Below are positions 42,571-50,985 of a stretch of DNA of 53,505 bases, piece by piece. Numbering within the stretch: the first letter of the stretch is position 1; the number at the start of each line of letters is the position of its first letter. Position numbers and translations under genes: made by a program. The notes beneath the pieces were generated by a model that ran no database searches, was not told the DNA's origin, and worked only from the letters and a program-made list of their open reading frames with translations. This DNA is from UBA11540 sp045536425 (GTDB taxonomy: Bacteria > Bacillota > Clostridia > Oscillospirales > Ruminococcaceae): contig JAZSNN010000007.1 in NCBI GenBank assembly GCA_045536425.1, positions 1 through 53,505 of the forward strand, read 5' to 3'.

Positions 42571-43656
42571 ATGTCTAACAGGTTGTTTCAAGGCGTAGTT
42601 CATCAGATGAAGGAAGCTATAGATAGGGTTGTAGGTGTTGTAGACGAAACATCGGCAGTAATGTCCTGCAGCGAGCTTTCGAAAATAGGAGAAACCAACG
42701 ATTTCGTTGCTTTTTCCATTGCAGAATCAAAGGAAACCTTTATCTGTGAAGGCTATACATACCGTACTTTCGGGACAAAGACAAAACCCGAGTTTGCTGT
42801 TTTTGTAGAGGGAACCGACGAGGCTGCTGAAAAATATGCAGGTCTTCTTGCTGTGTCTATGGCAAAGATAAAGCAATACTATGACGAAAAGTATGATAGA
42901 AACAACTTTATCAAGAACGTAATTCTAGACAACATTCTCCCCGGAGATATCTATGTAAAGGCAAGAGAACTGCACTTCAATTCCGAAGCTACAAGAGTCG
43001 CTTTCCTCGTTAGAATAATGTCCACAAACGACATCTCTGCTTTTGATGTTATTCAAAATCTCTTCCCCGACAAGCAGAAGGATTTTGTATTCACCATCAG
43101 CGAGTCTGACCTCGTGCTTATAAAAGAAATCAAACCCGGCATCGACTCGAGGGACCTCGAAAAGCTTGCCCGTTCTATAGTTGACACGCTTGGAAGCGAG
43201 TTCTATACCCGCGTTGTAGTCGGCATAGGAAGCGCTGTTGTCGGCATCAAGGAGCTTGCGCGTTCCTTCAAGGAAGCACAGATAGCGCTCGAGGTCGGTA
43301 AAGTGTTCGATACAGAGAAATCAATTGTTCATTATGAGACACTTGGTATCGCAAGGCTTATCTATCAGCTTCCGACAACTCTGTGTGAGGGATTCCTTCA
43401 CGAAGTTTTCAAAAAGGGCTCTATAGACAACCTCGACCATGAAACGTTGTTTACAATACAGAAATTCTTTGAGAACAACCTCAACGTTTCTGAGACATCA
43501 AGAAAATTGTTCGTGCATAGAAATACACTTGTGTACAGAATTGAAAAGATCAAAAAGCTCACAGGACTTGACCTGCGTGAATTTGACCACGCTATCGTAT
43601 TCAAGGTAGCACTAATGGTCAAGAAGTATCTCGCGGCAAACCCCGTGAAGTATTGA
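42571..43656 (+). CDS. PucR/CdaR-family transcriptional regulator
   Basis: A 361-residue regulator. The C-terminal 60 residues carry the PucR-type helix-turn-helix (NVSETSRKLFVHRNTLVYRI, then KLTGLDLREFDHAIVFKVAL). The central part (about 120-270) resembles the GGDEF-like domain of CdaR proteins, with VVVGIGSAVVGIKELARSFKEA. The N-terminal domain is not recognised. Family members respond to sugar diacids, purines or amino acids; the ligand here is unknown, and no catabolic operon is adjacent. GAGG precedes the ATG. It is divergent from recG, and followed by a cell-division gene group. Confidence 0.87.
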   Translation: MSNRLFQGVVHQMKEAIDRVVGVVDETSAVMSCSELSKIGETNDFVAFSIAESKETFICEGYTYRTFGTKTKPEFAVFVEGTDEAAEKYAGLLAVSMAKIKQYYDEKYDRNNFIKNVILDNILPGDIYVKARELHFNSEATRVAFLVRIMSTNDISAFDVIQNLFPDKQKDFVFTISESDLVLIKEIKPGIDSRDLEKLARSIVDTLGSEFYTRVVVGIGSAVVGIKELARSFKEAQIALEVGKVFDTEKSIVHYETLGIARLIYQLPTTLCEGFLHEVFKKGSIDNLDHETLFTIQKFFENNLNVSETSRKLFVHRNTLVYRIEKIKKLTGLDLREFDHAIVFKVALMVKKYLAANPVKY

Positions 43657-43684
43657 TGACAGCACGGCAAAAATAGACATAAAC

Positions 43685-43709
43685 GAAACAGGACCCAAGG
43701 TCTTGTTTC
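43685..43709 (+). terminator. Hairpin between the regulator and ftsE
   Basis: An 11-bp stem with one G-T wobble (GAAACAGGACC against GGTCTTGTTTC), CAA loop, followed by TTGTCTTG. Possibly a weak terminator; it lies before the ribosome site of ftsE and includes the region of a competing upstream ATG at 43719. Confidence 0.6.
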
Positions 43710-43760
43710 TTGTCTTGAATGGGCACAGACCAAAATAAGAATCTAAAAGGCGGTGCACCC

Positions 43761-44438
43761 TTGATTAAGTTCAGAAATGTTACAAAGCAATACCCAAACG
43801 GAACAAAAGCGCTCGAAGGCGTGAGCCTTGATATAGAGAGAGGCGAGTTTGTGTTCGTTGTCGGCGCGTCGGGAGCAGGAAAGAGTACCTTCCTGAAACT
43901 GATAATGCGCGAAGAGATTGCCACCTCTGGTAGCATCGAAGTAAACGGCTACAATCTCAACAAACTCAAGCACAAGAAAATCCCCGAATACCGCCGTTCT
44001 ATCGGTATGGTTTTTCAGGACTTTAAGCTCATACCAACTATGAATGTTTACGACAACGTGGCATTTGCGCTTCGTGTTACCGACGTTTCCCCCAGAGATA
44101 TAAAGCGCCGAGTTCCCTATGTGCTCGGTCTTGTCGGACTGAGTAAAAAGGAAAAATCAATGCCCGACGAGCTTTCCGGAGGAGAACAGCAGAGGGTAGC
44201 CCTCGCAAGAGCCCTCGTAAACAATCCCCAGCTTCTCATAGCGGACGAGCCCACGGGAAATATCGACCCCGAGATGTCACTCGAGATACTCGAGCTTCTC
44301 GCGGAGATAAACCGTTGTGGCACAACCATAATAATGGTTACCCACGAGCACGACCTTGTGCATAAATTTAATAAACGCGTAATTACTATAGACAAGGGAG
44401 AGGTCATAGCTGACGCTCCGGAGAAGGAGTTAGTATGA
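43761..44438 (+). CDS. ftsE: Cell division ATP-binding protein FtsE
   Basis: A 225-residue ABC ATPase that, with FtsX, controls peptidoglycan hydrolases at the septum. Walker A GASGAGKST, the Q-loop VFQDFKLIP, signature LSGGEQQ and Walker B LLIADEPTGNID are all intact, and the N-terminus begins with IKFRNVTKQYPNGTKALEGV. I chose TTG 43761 since AAAAGGCGGTG precedes it and the length equals typical FtsE; an ATG at 43719 adds 14 unconserved residues without a ribosome site. It overlaps ftsX by four bases (ATGA). Confidence 0.95.
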   Translation: MIKFRNVTKQYPNGTKALEGVSLDIERGEFVFVVGASGAGKSTFLKLIMREEIATSGSIEVNGYNLNKLKHKKIPEYRRSIGMVFQDFKLIPTMNVYDNVAFALRVTDVSPRDIKRRVPYVLGLVGLSKKEKSMPDELSGGEQQRVALARALVNNPQLLIADEPTGNIDPEMSLEILELLAEINRCGTTIIMVTHEHDLVHKFNKRVITIDKGEVIADAPEKELV

Positions 44439-45343
44439 AGTTTAGTGGACTAAGCTATCTTTTCAAAGAGGGTGTGCGCAACCTTTGGGCAAACCGTCTT
44501 ATGTCGGCGGCTTCAATCGGTGTTTTGACCGCTTGTCTTTTGCTCATCGGCGCGTCTACAATGTTTTCACTCAACATCCACAATATGATGGACTACGTTG
44601 AGTCGCAGAACGAAATTGTCGTTTTCGTACAGGAAGATGCAACACAGGAAATGCTCACTTCGCTCGAACAAGACCTGAAAGCAATAGAAAATGTAGATAA
44701 AGTCACCCTTGTCACAAAGGCAGAATCACTCGAAAAGAGGAAAAAAGATTTTGGTGATGCGGCGTTCCTTCTCGATGATTACAACGATGAAAACAACCCG
44801 CTTCTCGATTCCTTTGTAGTAACGCTTGACGATATTGCGCTTTTGGATGACAGCGTCAGAGAGATGCAGCTAAAAAACTACGTCTATACTGTTTCCGCTA
44901 CCAAAGAGGTGGCGTCGGCAATGGTTTCGCTTAGTAACGTTGTTACTATAGCAGGATTTGTTATAGTCGCAATACTCATAATTGTTTCTGCGGTAATTAT
45001 CTCCAACACCATTAAATTGACGATATTTAATAGGAGCAAAGAGATACATATAATGAAATGCGTTGGTGCGACCGACTTTTTCATAAAACTCCCGTTTGTT
45101 ATCGAGGGAATTTTGTTGGGACTTATATCCGCAACAATATCCTATATAGTACTGTGGATAGTCTATGAGTGGATGTACACAAACCTTGCAGGAACCTACA
45201 ACTCTTGGTTTTCCGCAATGGTTTCAAGTATTTTGCCCTTCTCTGATTTCGGTGGAATAATGGCACTCGGCTTCCTTGCGGCAGGCTTGTGCGTCGGAAT
45301 CTTTGGCAGCGGCATATTTGTCAGAAAACACCTTAGAGCATGA
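44435..45343 (+). CDS. ftsX: Cell division protein FtsX
   Basis: A 302-residue membrane protein, partner of FtsE. It has a short cytoplasmic N-terminus (SYLFKEGVRNLWANRLMSAAS), a first transmembrane helix at about 22-45, an extracytoplasmic domain (about 46-170) that in homologues contacts the hydrolase, and three further helices (about 172-198, 220-245 and 272-295). The motif IFNRSKEIHIMKCVGATDFFI lies between the second and third helices, typical of FtsX/MacB-type permeases. It overlaps ftsE and is followed after 12 bases by an M23 hydrolase gene. Confidence 0.94.
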   Translation: MKFSGLSYLFKEGVRNLWANRLMSAASIGVLTACLLLIGASTMFSLNIHNMMDYVESQNEIVVFVQEDATQEMLTSLEQDLKAIENVDKVTLVTKAESLEKRKKDFGDAAFLLDDYNDENNPLLDSFVVTLDDIALLDDSVREMQLKNYVYTVSATKEVASAMVSLSNVVTIAGFVIVAILIIVSAVIISNTIKLTIFNRSKEIHIMKCVGATDFFIKLPFVIEGILLGLISATISYIVLWIVYEWMYTNLAGTYNSWFSAMVSSILPFSDFGGIMALGFLAAGLCVGIFGSGIFVRKHLRA

Positions 45344-45355
45344 TAGGAGACGGCT

Positions 45356-46552
45356 ATGAATAAAAAGATAGTACGTGTTATAACCGCGATCCTCGCGCTT
45401 TTGATGATATTGACAGCAGCGGCACCTTCTCTCACAACGGTTTTTGCCGATACCGAGATGACCGAGGAATTGTCGAATCTTGCTAATCGATATCAGGAGC
45501 TTCAGAATGCACACAAAGAACTTGAGGCCGAGATAAAGGCGGCAAACGACAAGCTTGCTGATAAAAAATCGCAAAGAACGAAGATAAAAAATCAGATCTC
45601 TGTAATACAGGAGCAGATAGACAACCTCAACGAGAGAATGGAAATTCTTGACGATAACATCGAAATGCAGGAAATAAAGATAGTGAACCTGCAGATGGAG
45701 ATCGATGATAACTATCAAAAGTTTGAAACCCGACTCAGAGCGGCACAGCTCACGGGAACAGCGACAAACTGGGAACTTCTCTTCGGCGCACAGAGCTTTT
45801 CGGATTTTCTTTCTGCGGTAGAAACCATCAAGCGTATGGCAAAATATGATAACGAGCTTATCAATAGCCTGAAGCTTGACAAAGAGGCTGTTGCACAGGA
45901 GAAGATCCTTCTCGAAGCAGATAAGGAAGAGGTCAATAAACTCAAGGCGGAAAGCAACGAAAAGCGTAAGGAACTTGACAGTAAATACGCACAGGTTCAG
46001 GACGCGATCGACGATCTCAACGATCAGGTAATGCAGAGTGAGCAGAAAAAAGAAGAACTTGAAGCCGACTTAAAGGAAACACAGAAGGAACTTGACGACA
46101 TCTACGATCAACTCGAGTTTGAAGAAAACTACGTTGGCGGCGAGTTTTTGTGGCCCTCTGCAACACATACAAAGATAACCAGTAAATACGGTTGGCGAAC
46201 CTGGAGCAACGGTTCAAAGGATTTCCATACGGGTATCGACATTGCAGGATCGGGTGCATACGGCACAAATATCCTGGCAGCCAACGACGGAACCGTAATC
46301 TACGTAAAGACCACCTATGTTCCAAATAAGGGATACGGAAAGTATCTGATAATCGACCACGGCGGCGGATATAGTACGCTTTATGCGCATTGCAGCAGTA
46401 TTTCGGTAAAGACAGGTCAAACTGTAAAACGCGGTGACGTCATCGGTAAGGTTGGTTCTACGGGTAACTCCACAGGACCGCACATCCACTTTGAAATCAG
46501 AGTAGACGGAGAGGCACAGGATCCGCTTCTCTGGTTCCCGAATGCAAAATAA
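45356..46552 (+). CDS. Murein hydrolase/activator, coiled-coil plus M23 peptidase (EnvC-like)
   Basis: A 398-residue secreted protein with a signal peptide (cleavage near VFA-D at 31-32). Residues 35-110 and 175-255 are long coiled coils (for example ELQNAHKELEAEIKAANDKL), which in EnvC/PcsB-like proteins bind FtsX. The C-terminal M23 domain is intact: FHTGIDIAGSG supplies the first His and Asp, and GPHIHFEIR the HxH zinc ligands, so it may cut cell-wall cross-bridges itself. It lies directly after ftsX with GGAGACGG before the ATG, the expected context for the FtsEX-controlled hydrolase. Confidence 0.93.
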   Translation: MNKKIVRVITAILALLMILTAAAPSLTTVFADTEMTEELSNLANRYQELQNAHKELEAEIKAANDKLADKKSQRTKIKNQISVIQEQIDNLNERMEILDDNIEMQEIKIVNLQMEIDDNYQKFETRLRAAQLTGTATNWELLFGAQSFSDFLSAVETIKRMAKYDNELINSLKLDKEAVAQEKILLEADKEEVNKLKAESNEKRKELDSKYAQVQDAIDDLNDQVMQSEQKKEELEADLKETQKELDDIYDQLEFEENYVGGEFLWPSATHTKITSKYGWRTWSNGSKDFHTGIDIAGSGAYGTNILAANDGTVIYVKTTYVPNKGYGKYLIIDHGGGYSTLYAHCSSISVKTGQTVKRGDVIGKVGSTGNSTGPHIHFEIRVDGEAQDPLLWFPNAK

Positions 46553-46563
46553 ACAAGGTTTGA

Positions 46564-46593
46564 TTTTAACACACCTGCAAAGGTGTGTTAAAA
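46564..46593 (+). terminator. Hairpin between the M23 and S41 peptidase genes
   Basis: A 13-bp perfect stem (TTTTAACACACCT and complement) with GCAA loop but no T run after it. It may stabilise or attenuate the upstream mRNA. Confidence 0.55.
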
Positions 46594-46651
46594 TATATTT
46601 CAAAACCCCGATATATAATATCTATGAATACCGACGAACGAGGAGAATTAG

Positions 46652-47878
46652 ATGAGTAAAAAGATATTGAGCTTGGGAGTGGCACTGGCACTGATGCTCG
46701 TAACTGCCGCGCTCACCTTTTCGATAACAATGGTATATTCTCAGGCTGAGTTCAACCAGCGCGTTTATAACATAAAAGCGCGCGAGGCAATGTACAGTAA
46801 GATTGCCGAGGTTGATAACCTCATCCGTCAGAATTATATCGGAACAATCGACGAAACACAGCTTCAGGATGCCATTTCTGCTGCGTTTGTCGAGGGTATC
46901 GGAGATACCTACGGACAGTACCTGACTGCAGAAACCTATGCTAAATACGTCAGCTCCAACGAGGGCGTTATGATAGGAATAGGCGTGACCGTAAAGCTTG
47001 CGGACAGCGGATACATTCAGGTAGTCAGCGTCAACGAAAATTCGCCCGCGCAGGAGGCGGGAATACTTCCCGATGACCTCATAACAAAGGTAGATGATTT
47101 TGCCGTAACAAAGGATACCTATTCCGAAGCGGTAGATAGAGTCAGCGGCGAGGAAGGCACAACAGTCACCCTTACCATTCGCCGTGGTGCAGACGAGCTC
47201 CAACCTGTTGTAGTGACGAGAAAACGCATCGAGCTGACCACCGTAACCTACAAAATGCTTTCCGAAAACGTTGGATATATTGCTATAACAGGCTTCAACT
47301 CCAACACCGTTAGTCAGTTTAACACAGCACTTGATGCGGTTATGTCGCAGGGCGCTGAGGGCCTTGTTTTTGATGTTAGAAACAACCCCGGAGGAACAGT
47401 TTCCTCGGTCGCAAAGATTTTGGATAGACTCGTTCCCGAAGGACCCATCGTTTCCGCAACCTACAAAGACGGAACGACCGATATCCTCGCAACCTCCGAT
47501 GCTACCGAGATAAATCTCCCGATGGTAGTTGTCACCAATAAGGACACCGCTTCTGCCGCAGAGCTCTTTACACAAGCACTCAAGGACTACGGCAAGGCTG
47601 TCAGCGTTGGTGATAAGACCACCTATGGCAAGGGAACAATGCAGACCACCAAAAAGCTCAATGACGGCTCTGCTTTGAATATAACAGTCGCTTGGTATAA
47701 TCCTCCCAAATCTGCAAACTATGACGGAGTAGGCGTTCCCGCTGATTTCGAAGTAGCGCTCTCCGCAGAACTTGCCTCCAGGATTTCCGAGCTTGACATC
47801 TCCGAGGATACACAGCTCAAAAAAGCTCTCGAGCTTGCGCAGACAAAGATAAAAGAATATCAGAATTCGTCTAAATAA
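46652..47878 (+). CDS. Carboxy-terminal processing protease, S41 family (CtpA-like)
   Basis: A 408-residue serine protease with an N-terminal membrane anchor or signal (about residues 5-28), a helical linker, a PDZ domain at about 90-175 (GVMIGIGVTVKLADSGYIQV; SPAQEAGILPDDLITKVDD) and the S41 catalytic domain. The nucleophile Ser is in NKDTASAAELFTQAL and the general-base Lys in TTYGKGTMQ, so it looks active. In some bacteria Ctp proteases trim cell-wall hydrolases or sporulation proteins, which fits its place after ftsEX and the M23 gene. AGGAG precedes the ATG. A short hairpin follows. Confidence 0.93.
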   Translation: MSKKILSLGVALALMLVTAALTFSITMVYSQAEFNQRVYNIKAREAMYSKIAEVDNLIRQNYIGTIDETQLQDAISAAFVEGIGDTYGQYLTAETYAKYVSSNEGVMIGIGVTVKLADSGYIQVVSVNENSPAQEAGILPDDLITKVDDFAVTKDTYSEAVDRVSGEEGTTVTLTIRRGADELQPVVVTRKRIELTTVTYKMLSENVGYIAITGFNSNTVSQFNTALDAVMSQGAEGLVFDVRNNPGGTVSSVAKILDRLVPEGPIVSATYKDGTTDILATSDATEINLPMVVVTNKDTASAAELFTQALKDYGKAVSVGDKTTYGKGTMQTTKKLNDGSALNITVAWYNPPKSANYDGVGVPADFEVALSAELASRISELDISEDTQLKKALELAQTKIKEYQNSSK

Positions 47879-47885
47879 TCCGTCT

Positions 47886-47910
47886 GGCAACAGGCTTTTT
47901 GCCTGTTGCC
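47886..47910 (+). terminator. Hairpin after the S41 peptidase gene
   Basis: A 10-bp perfect stem (GGCAACAGGC and complement) with a five-T loop, no T tail. A likely terminator or mRNA 3' end structure, directly before the greA promoter. Confidence 0.65.
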
Positions 47911-47922
47911 GTACCGCGTCTA

Positions 47923-47951
47923 TTGACACTTTGAAATGCATTTAGTATAAT
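47923..47951 (+). promoter_or_regulatory. Consensus promoter of greA-lysS
   Basis: TTGACA (47923-47928), 17 bases, TATAAT (47946-47951). A perfect housekeeping promoter 42 bases before the greA start codon. Confidence 0.93.
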
Positions 47952-47992
47952 AGAAAAATATGTACGAACATAATTGAAAGGATGAACTATAA

Positions 47993-48466
47993 ATGGCAAA
48001 GCTCCACAAGATTACCTATGAGGGACTCAAAAAACTCGAGGAAGAGCTCGATTATCTCAAGCTGACCAAGAGAAAGGAAGTTGCCGAGAAGATAAAAGAA
48101 GCTAAATCATTTGGCGACCTTTCCGAAAACAGCGAATACGACGAAGCAAAGAATGAGCAGGCTATCGTCGAGGCAAAGATTCTTGAACTTGAAACTATGC
48201 TCAAAAACGTTGAGGTTATCGACGAGAGCGAGATTACTACAGATAAAGTAGCTGTAGGCGTAAAGGTGCTCGTATACGATTTCGACGAGGAAGAGGAGAT
48301 AGAGTATCAGATCGTAGGCTCCTCCGAGTCTAATCCCTCCGAGTGCAAAATTTCCGACTCCTCCGAGCTTGGTAAAAACCTTATCGGACATACCGTAGGC
48401 GACGTTATCGAGTTTGAGGTACTCGGCTTTAACAACAAGTACGAAATAAGAGCTATCAATAAATAA
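47993..48466 (+). CDS. greA: Transcription elongation factor GreA
   Basis: A 157-residue factor that rescues backtracked RNA polymerase. The N-terminal coiled coil has the conserved tip acidic residues (FGDLSENSEYDEAKNEQ) and the C-terminal FKBP-like domain contains YQIVGSSESNPS and SELGKNLIGHTVGDVIEF. Complete and of normal length. AAAGG precedes the ATG. It is followed after 12 bases by lysS. Confidence 0.97.
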   Translation: MAKLHKITYEGLKKLEEELDYLKLTKRKEVAEKIKEAKSFGDLSENSEYDEAKNEQAIVEAKILELETMLKNVEVIDESEITTDKVAVGVKVLVYDFDEEEEIEYQIVGSSESNPSECKISDSSELGKNLIGHTVGDVIEFEVLGFNNKYEIRAINK

Positions 48467-48478
48467 GGGTGAAAAACT

Positions 48479-49969
48479 ATGGCAGAAGAAATAAAGGCTC
48501 CAATAGAACAGAACGTTTCAGAGCTTCTGAAGGTTCGCCGTGAAAAACTCGCAGAGCTTCAGACGCAGGGAGCAGACCCGTTCGTAATCACAAAATATGA
48601 TCAGACACACCACTCCGCAGAGATAAAAGAAAACTTTGCTGAGCTCGAGGGCAAAGAGGTCAGCATTGCAGGCCGTCTTATGTCCAAGAGAGTTATGGGT
48701 AAAGCATCTTTCTGTAACGTTCAGGACCTAAAGGGTAATATCCAGTCCTACGTTGCAAGAGACGACCTCGGCGAAGAGGAATATAAAGCGTTCAAAAAGC
48801 TCGATATCGGTGATATCGTCGGAATAAAAGGAACAGTTTTCGAAACAAAGACAGGCGAGAAGTCTGTCCACGCGAAGTCTGTGACCCTTCTTTCCAAGAG
48901 CTTGCAGATTCTCCCCGAGAAGTTCCACGGACTCACAAATACCGATACCCGCTACCGTCAGCGCTACATAGACCTGATAATGAATCAAGAGTCTAAGCAG
49001 ACACTCATCAACCGCTCCAAGATTATCAGTGCGGTCAGAAAGTACCTCGACGGACAAGGCTTTATGGAGGTTGAAACCCCCATGCTCGTATACAATGCGG
49101 GCGGTGCGGCAGCAAGACCCTTTGAGACCCACTTCAATGCACTTGATACTGATATCAAGCTCAGAATTTCTCTCGAACTCTACCTCAAGCGTCTTATCGT
49201 CGGCGGTATGGAGAGAGTTTATGAGATTGGCAGAGTTTTCCGTAACGAAGGACTTGACACTCGTCATAACCCCGAGTTTACACTTATGGAACTCTATCAG
49301 GCGTATACAGACTATCACGGAATGATGGATTTGACCGAAAACCTCTATCGCTATGTGGCACAGGAGGTGCTCGGCACAACCACAATCACCTTCAATGGAA
49401 TTGAAATGGACCTCGGCAAGCCCTTCGAGAGAATAACAATGCTCGACGCGGTTAAAAAGTATTCCGGCGTTGATTTCAACGAGATAAATACAATCGAAGA
49501 GGCTCGTGCAGTTGCAAAAGAGCATCACGTCGAGTATGAGGAAAGACATAAGAAGGGCGATATTCTCAACCTGTTCTTCGAGCAGTTTGTAGAGGAACAC
49601 CTCGTTCAACCGACCTTTGTTATGGACCATCCTATCGAGATTTCTCCTCTCACCAAAAAGAAACCCGAAAACCCCGACTATGTTGAGCGTTTCGAGTTCT
49701 TTATGAACGGATGGGAGATGGCAAATGCCTACTCTGAGCTCAATGACCCCATCGACCAGAGAGAGCGTTTCAAGGCGCAGGAAGAGCTTCTCGCACAGGG
49801 AGACGAGGAAGCAAATACAACCGACGAAGACTTCCTCTACGCACTCGAACTCGGTATGCCCCCCACAGGCGGCATCGGCTTCGGCATTGACAGAATGACA
49901 ATGCTCCTCACCGATAGCCAAGCCATCCGCGACGTAATCCTTTTCCCCACAATGAAACCTTTGGACTAA
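48479..49969 (+). CDS. lysS: Lysyl-tRNA synthetase, class II
   Basis: A 496-residue class II synthetase that charges tRNA(Lys). The N-terminal anticodon-binding OB fold (VSIAGRLMSKRVMGKASFCN) is at about 60-150. Motif 1 is in FMEVETPMLVY, motif 2 in YEIGRVFRNEGLDTRHNPEFT, and motif 3 in GGIGFGIDRMTMLLTDS near the C-terminus. All motifs are intact. AAGGGTG precedes the ATG. It is the last core gene before an AT-rich accessory segment. Confidence 0.97.
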   Translation: MAEEIKAPIEQNVSELLKVRREKLAELQTQGADPFVITKYDQTHHSAEIKENFAELEGKEVSIAGRLMSKRVMGKASFCNVQDLKGNIQSYVARDDLGEEEYKAFKKLDIGDIVGIKGTVFETKTGEKSVHAKSVTLLSKSLQILPEKFHGLTNTDTRYRQRYIDLIMNQESKQTLINRSKIISAVRKYLDGQGFMEVETPMLVYNAGGAAARPFETHFNALDTDIKLRISLELYLKRLIVGGMERVYEIGRVFRNEGLDTRHNPEFTLMELYQAYTDYHGMMDLTENLYRYVAQEVLGTTTITFNGIEMDLGKPFERITMLDAVKKYSGVDFNEINTIEEARAVAKEHHVEYEERHKKGDILNLFFEQFVEEHLVQPTFVMDHPIEISPLTKKKPENPDYVERFEFFMNGWEMANAYSELNDPIDQRERFKAQEELLAQGDEEANTTDEDFLYALELGMPPTGGIGFGIDRMTMLLTDSQAIRDVILFPTMKPLD

Positions 49970-50106
49970 CAAATTTCAGAAAACCCAGTAGTTATGCGGT
50001 TTTTGAGTGGTTTAGAACCTTAAAAAACTATGCCACTACGCCAACTACTACGCCATTTTTCACAAGAGATTTGCAGAGAAAAGTCACTATGATAGAATAA
50101 AGATCA
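49970..50106. other. Junction sequence between lysS and the accessory segment
   Basis: No gene is recognised. The segment holds a short direct repeat (CTACGCCA twice, near 50035 and 50046) inside CACTACGCCAACTACTACGCC, with short open frames on the minus strand. Together with the composition change that follows, it may be a recombination or attachment site for the inserted segment. This is suggestive only. Confidence 0.3.
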
Positions 50107-50131
50107 AGCGCCGTGCGATTTGCACGGCGCT
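50107..50131 (+). terminator. GC-rich hairpin after lysS
   Basis: A 10-bp perfect stem (AGCGCCGTGC and complement) with a GATTT loop and a short TTTC tail; the probable greA-lysS terminator, displaced about 140 bases from the lysS stop. Confidence 0.7.
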
Positions 50132-50238
50132 TTCATAAAGCATCTAATGGTAGGAACACTACTATTCTTGCACATTTTGTGCCTTTTTGTTAAAAATTAT
50201 TAGAAGCGAAGTCACTTTAAAGACTTTAACATTTAATC

Positions 50239-50274
50239 AATATTACCGTAAAAAATTAATATTACCGTAAAAAA
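50239..50274 (+). repeat. Two 17-bp direct repeats upstream of the Pycsar-like promoter
   Basis: AATATTACCGTAAAAAA occurs at 50239-50255 and 50258-50274, 19 bases apart start to start, ending eight bases before the -35 box. The placement suggests binding of a regulator in tandem. Confidence 0.85.
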
Positions 50275-50282
50275 GTATTTTA

Positions 50283-50312
50283 TTGACAGCACGGGACAAG
50301 ATATGATATAAT
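50283..50312 (+). promoter_or_regulatory. Promoter of the Pycsar-like operon
   Basis: TTGACA (50283-50288), 18 bases, TATAAT (50307-50312) preceded by TGA, that is an extended -10. The spacer contains GGGACAA at 50293-50299. Confidence 0.85.
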
Positions 50313-50464
50313 AGATACATTTATAGGGACACTATCCAGCATAAGGAACATAATTTCTAGTGTTTCATACTATATTTATAAGGGCAATGTGCCGAAATAA
50401 TCACTGAACTAGGTAATAAAGTTACATGTTTTTTGTAACACCGTTGTTCGTGAAAGGAGATTTT

Positions 50465-50971
50465 ATGACAGGGCAGAGAAGAATATATATTGAAAAAATC
50501 GCTTTGGATGCCAGGGAACGATTAGTTGAGAAAAAAATCATTAAACGCGAACAAAAATTTTTAAGCAATGATGATTTGTCAAACATTGTTTCTTTTTACG
50601 GAGGAAAATTGGAGTTTATCGCAAATCCTGATGACACATGCATTAAAAAAATCGACGAAAATTCATATATAATTTACTATTACTCGGAGTCTAACAATTA
50701 TATGCAAGTCATACACGAATTGGGCCATGCATTTTTGAATTTGGAAGACATGAAAATAGCACAAAAATATAATTGCAATGGATTCGTAAACGAGGATAGT
50801 GAAGCTGCTTTTTTTGCACGTGCTTTTGTTATGCCTAGATATACATTTGAACCTACTGTTATAGAGCACCTTAACGATGGAGAATTTTGCATACAAAATA
50901 TTGCGGATGAATATCAAATCGATTATCTTGAAGTGCTAGCACGAGGAGAAGAACTGCAAATCGGAAGGTAG
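50465..50971 (+). CDS. ImmA/IrrE-type zinc metallopeptidase
   Basis: A 168-residue soluble protein of the ImmA/IrrE (COG2856) type. Zinc site: HELGH at residues 84-88 and the downstream glutamate E113 in NEDSEAAFFARAFVMP, with the family's hydrophobic ending of that helix. No helix-turn-helix or C-terminal sensor domain is visible, so it is the bare protease core. Such enzymes cleave repressor proteins to switch on mobile elements or defence systems. The ATG at 50465 is chosen because GAAAGGAGA ends 5 bases before it. The next gene begins 14 bases later, in one operon with a cyclase and a membrane effector. Its substrate repressor is not encoded in the window. Confidence 0.85.
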   Translation: MTGQRRIYIEKIALDARERLVEKKIIKREQKFLSNDDLSNIVSFYGGKLEFIANPDDTCIKKIDENSYIIYYYSESNNYMQVIHELGHAFLNLEDMKIAQKYNCNGFVNEDSEAAFFARAFVMPRYTFEPTVIEHLNDGEFCIQNIADEYQIDYLEVLARGEELQIGR

Positions 50972-50985
50972 GAAGATAAAAGTCT

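Larger units (their letters stand above)
50132..50464. other. Regulatory region and long leader of the defence-like operon
   Basis: Non-coding, AT-rich. In order: a weak 5-bp hairpin with T run (50170-50188), two 17-bp direct repeats (50239-50274), an extended -10 promoter (50283-50312) with GGGACAA in the spacer and GGGACA again at 50326-50331, then about 145 bases of leader with a small GTTAC/GTAAC hairpin near 50420-50438 and the ribosome site at 50453. No open reading frame with a ribosome site was seen. Confidence 0.7.

Noticed and set aside
50020..50070. Remnant of an integrase gene downstream of lysS
   Set aside because: Short minus-strand frames exist but are too short to assign; only a possible recombination scar is reported.
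50239..50274. Possible minimal CRISPR repeat pair
   Set aside because: Only two copies with a two-base gap and no spacer; the position before a -35 box fits a regulator site.
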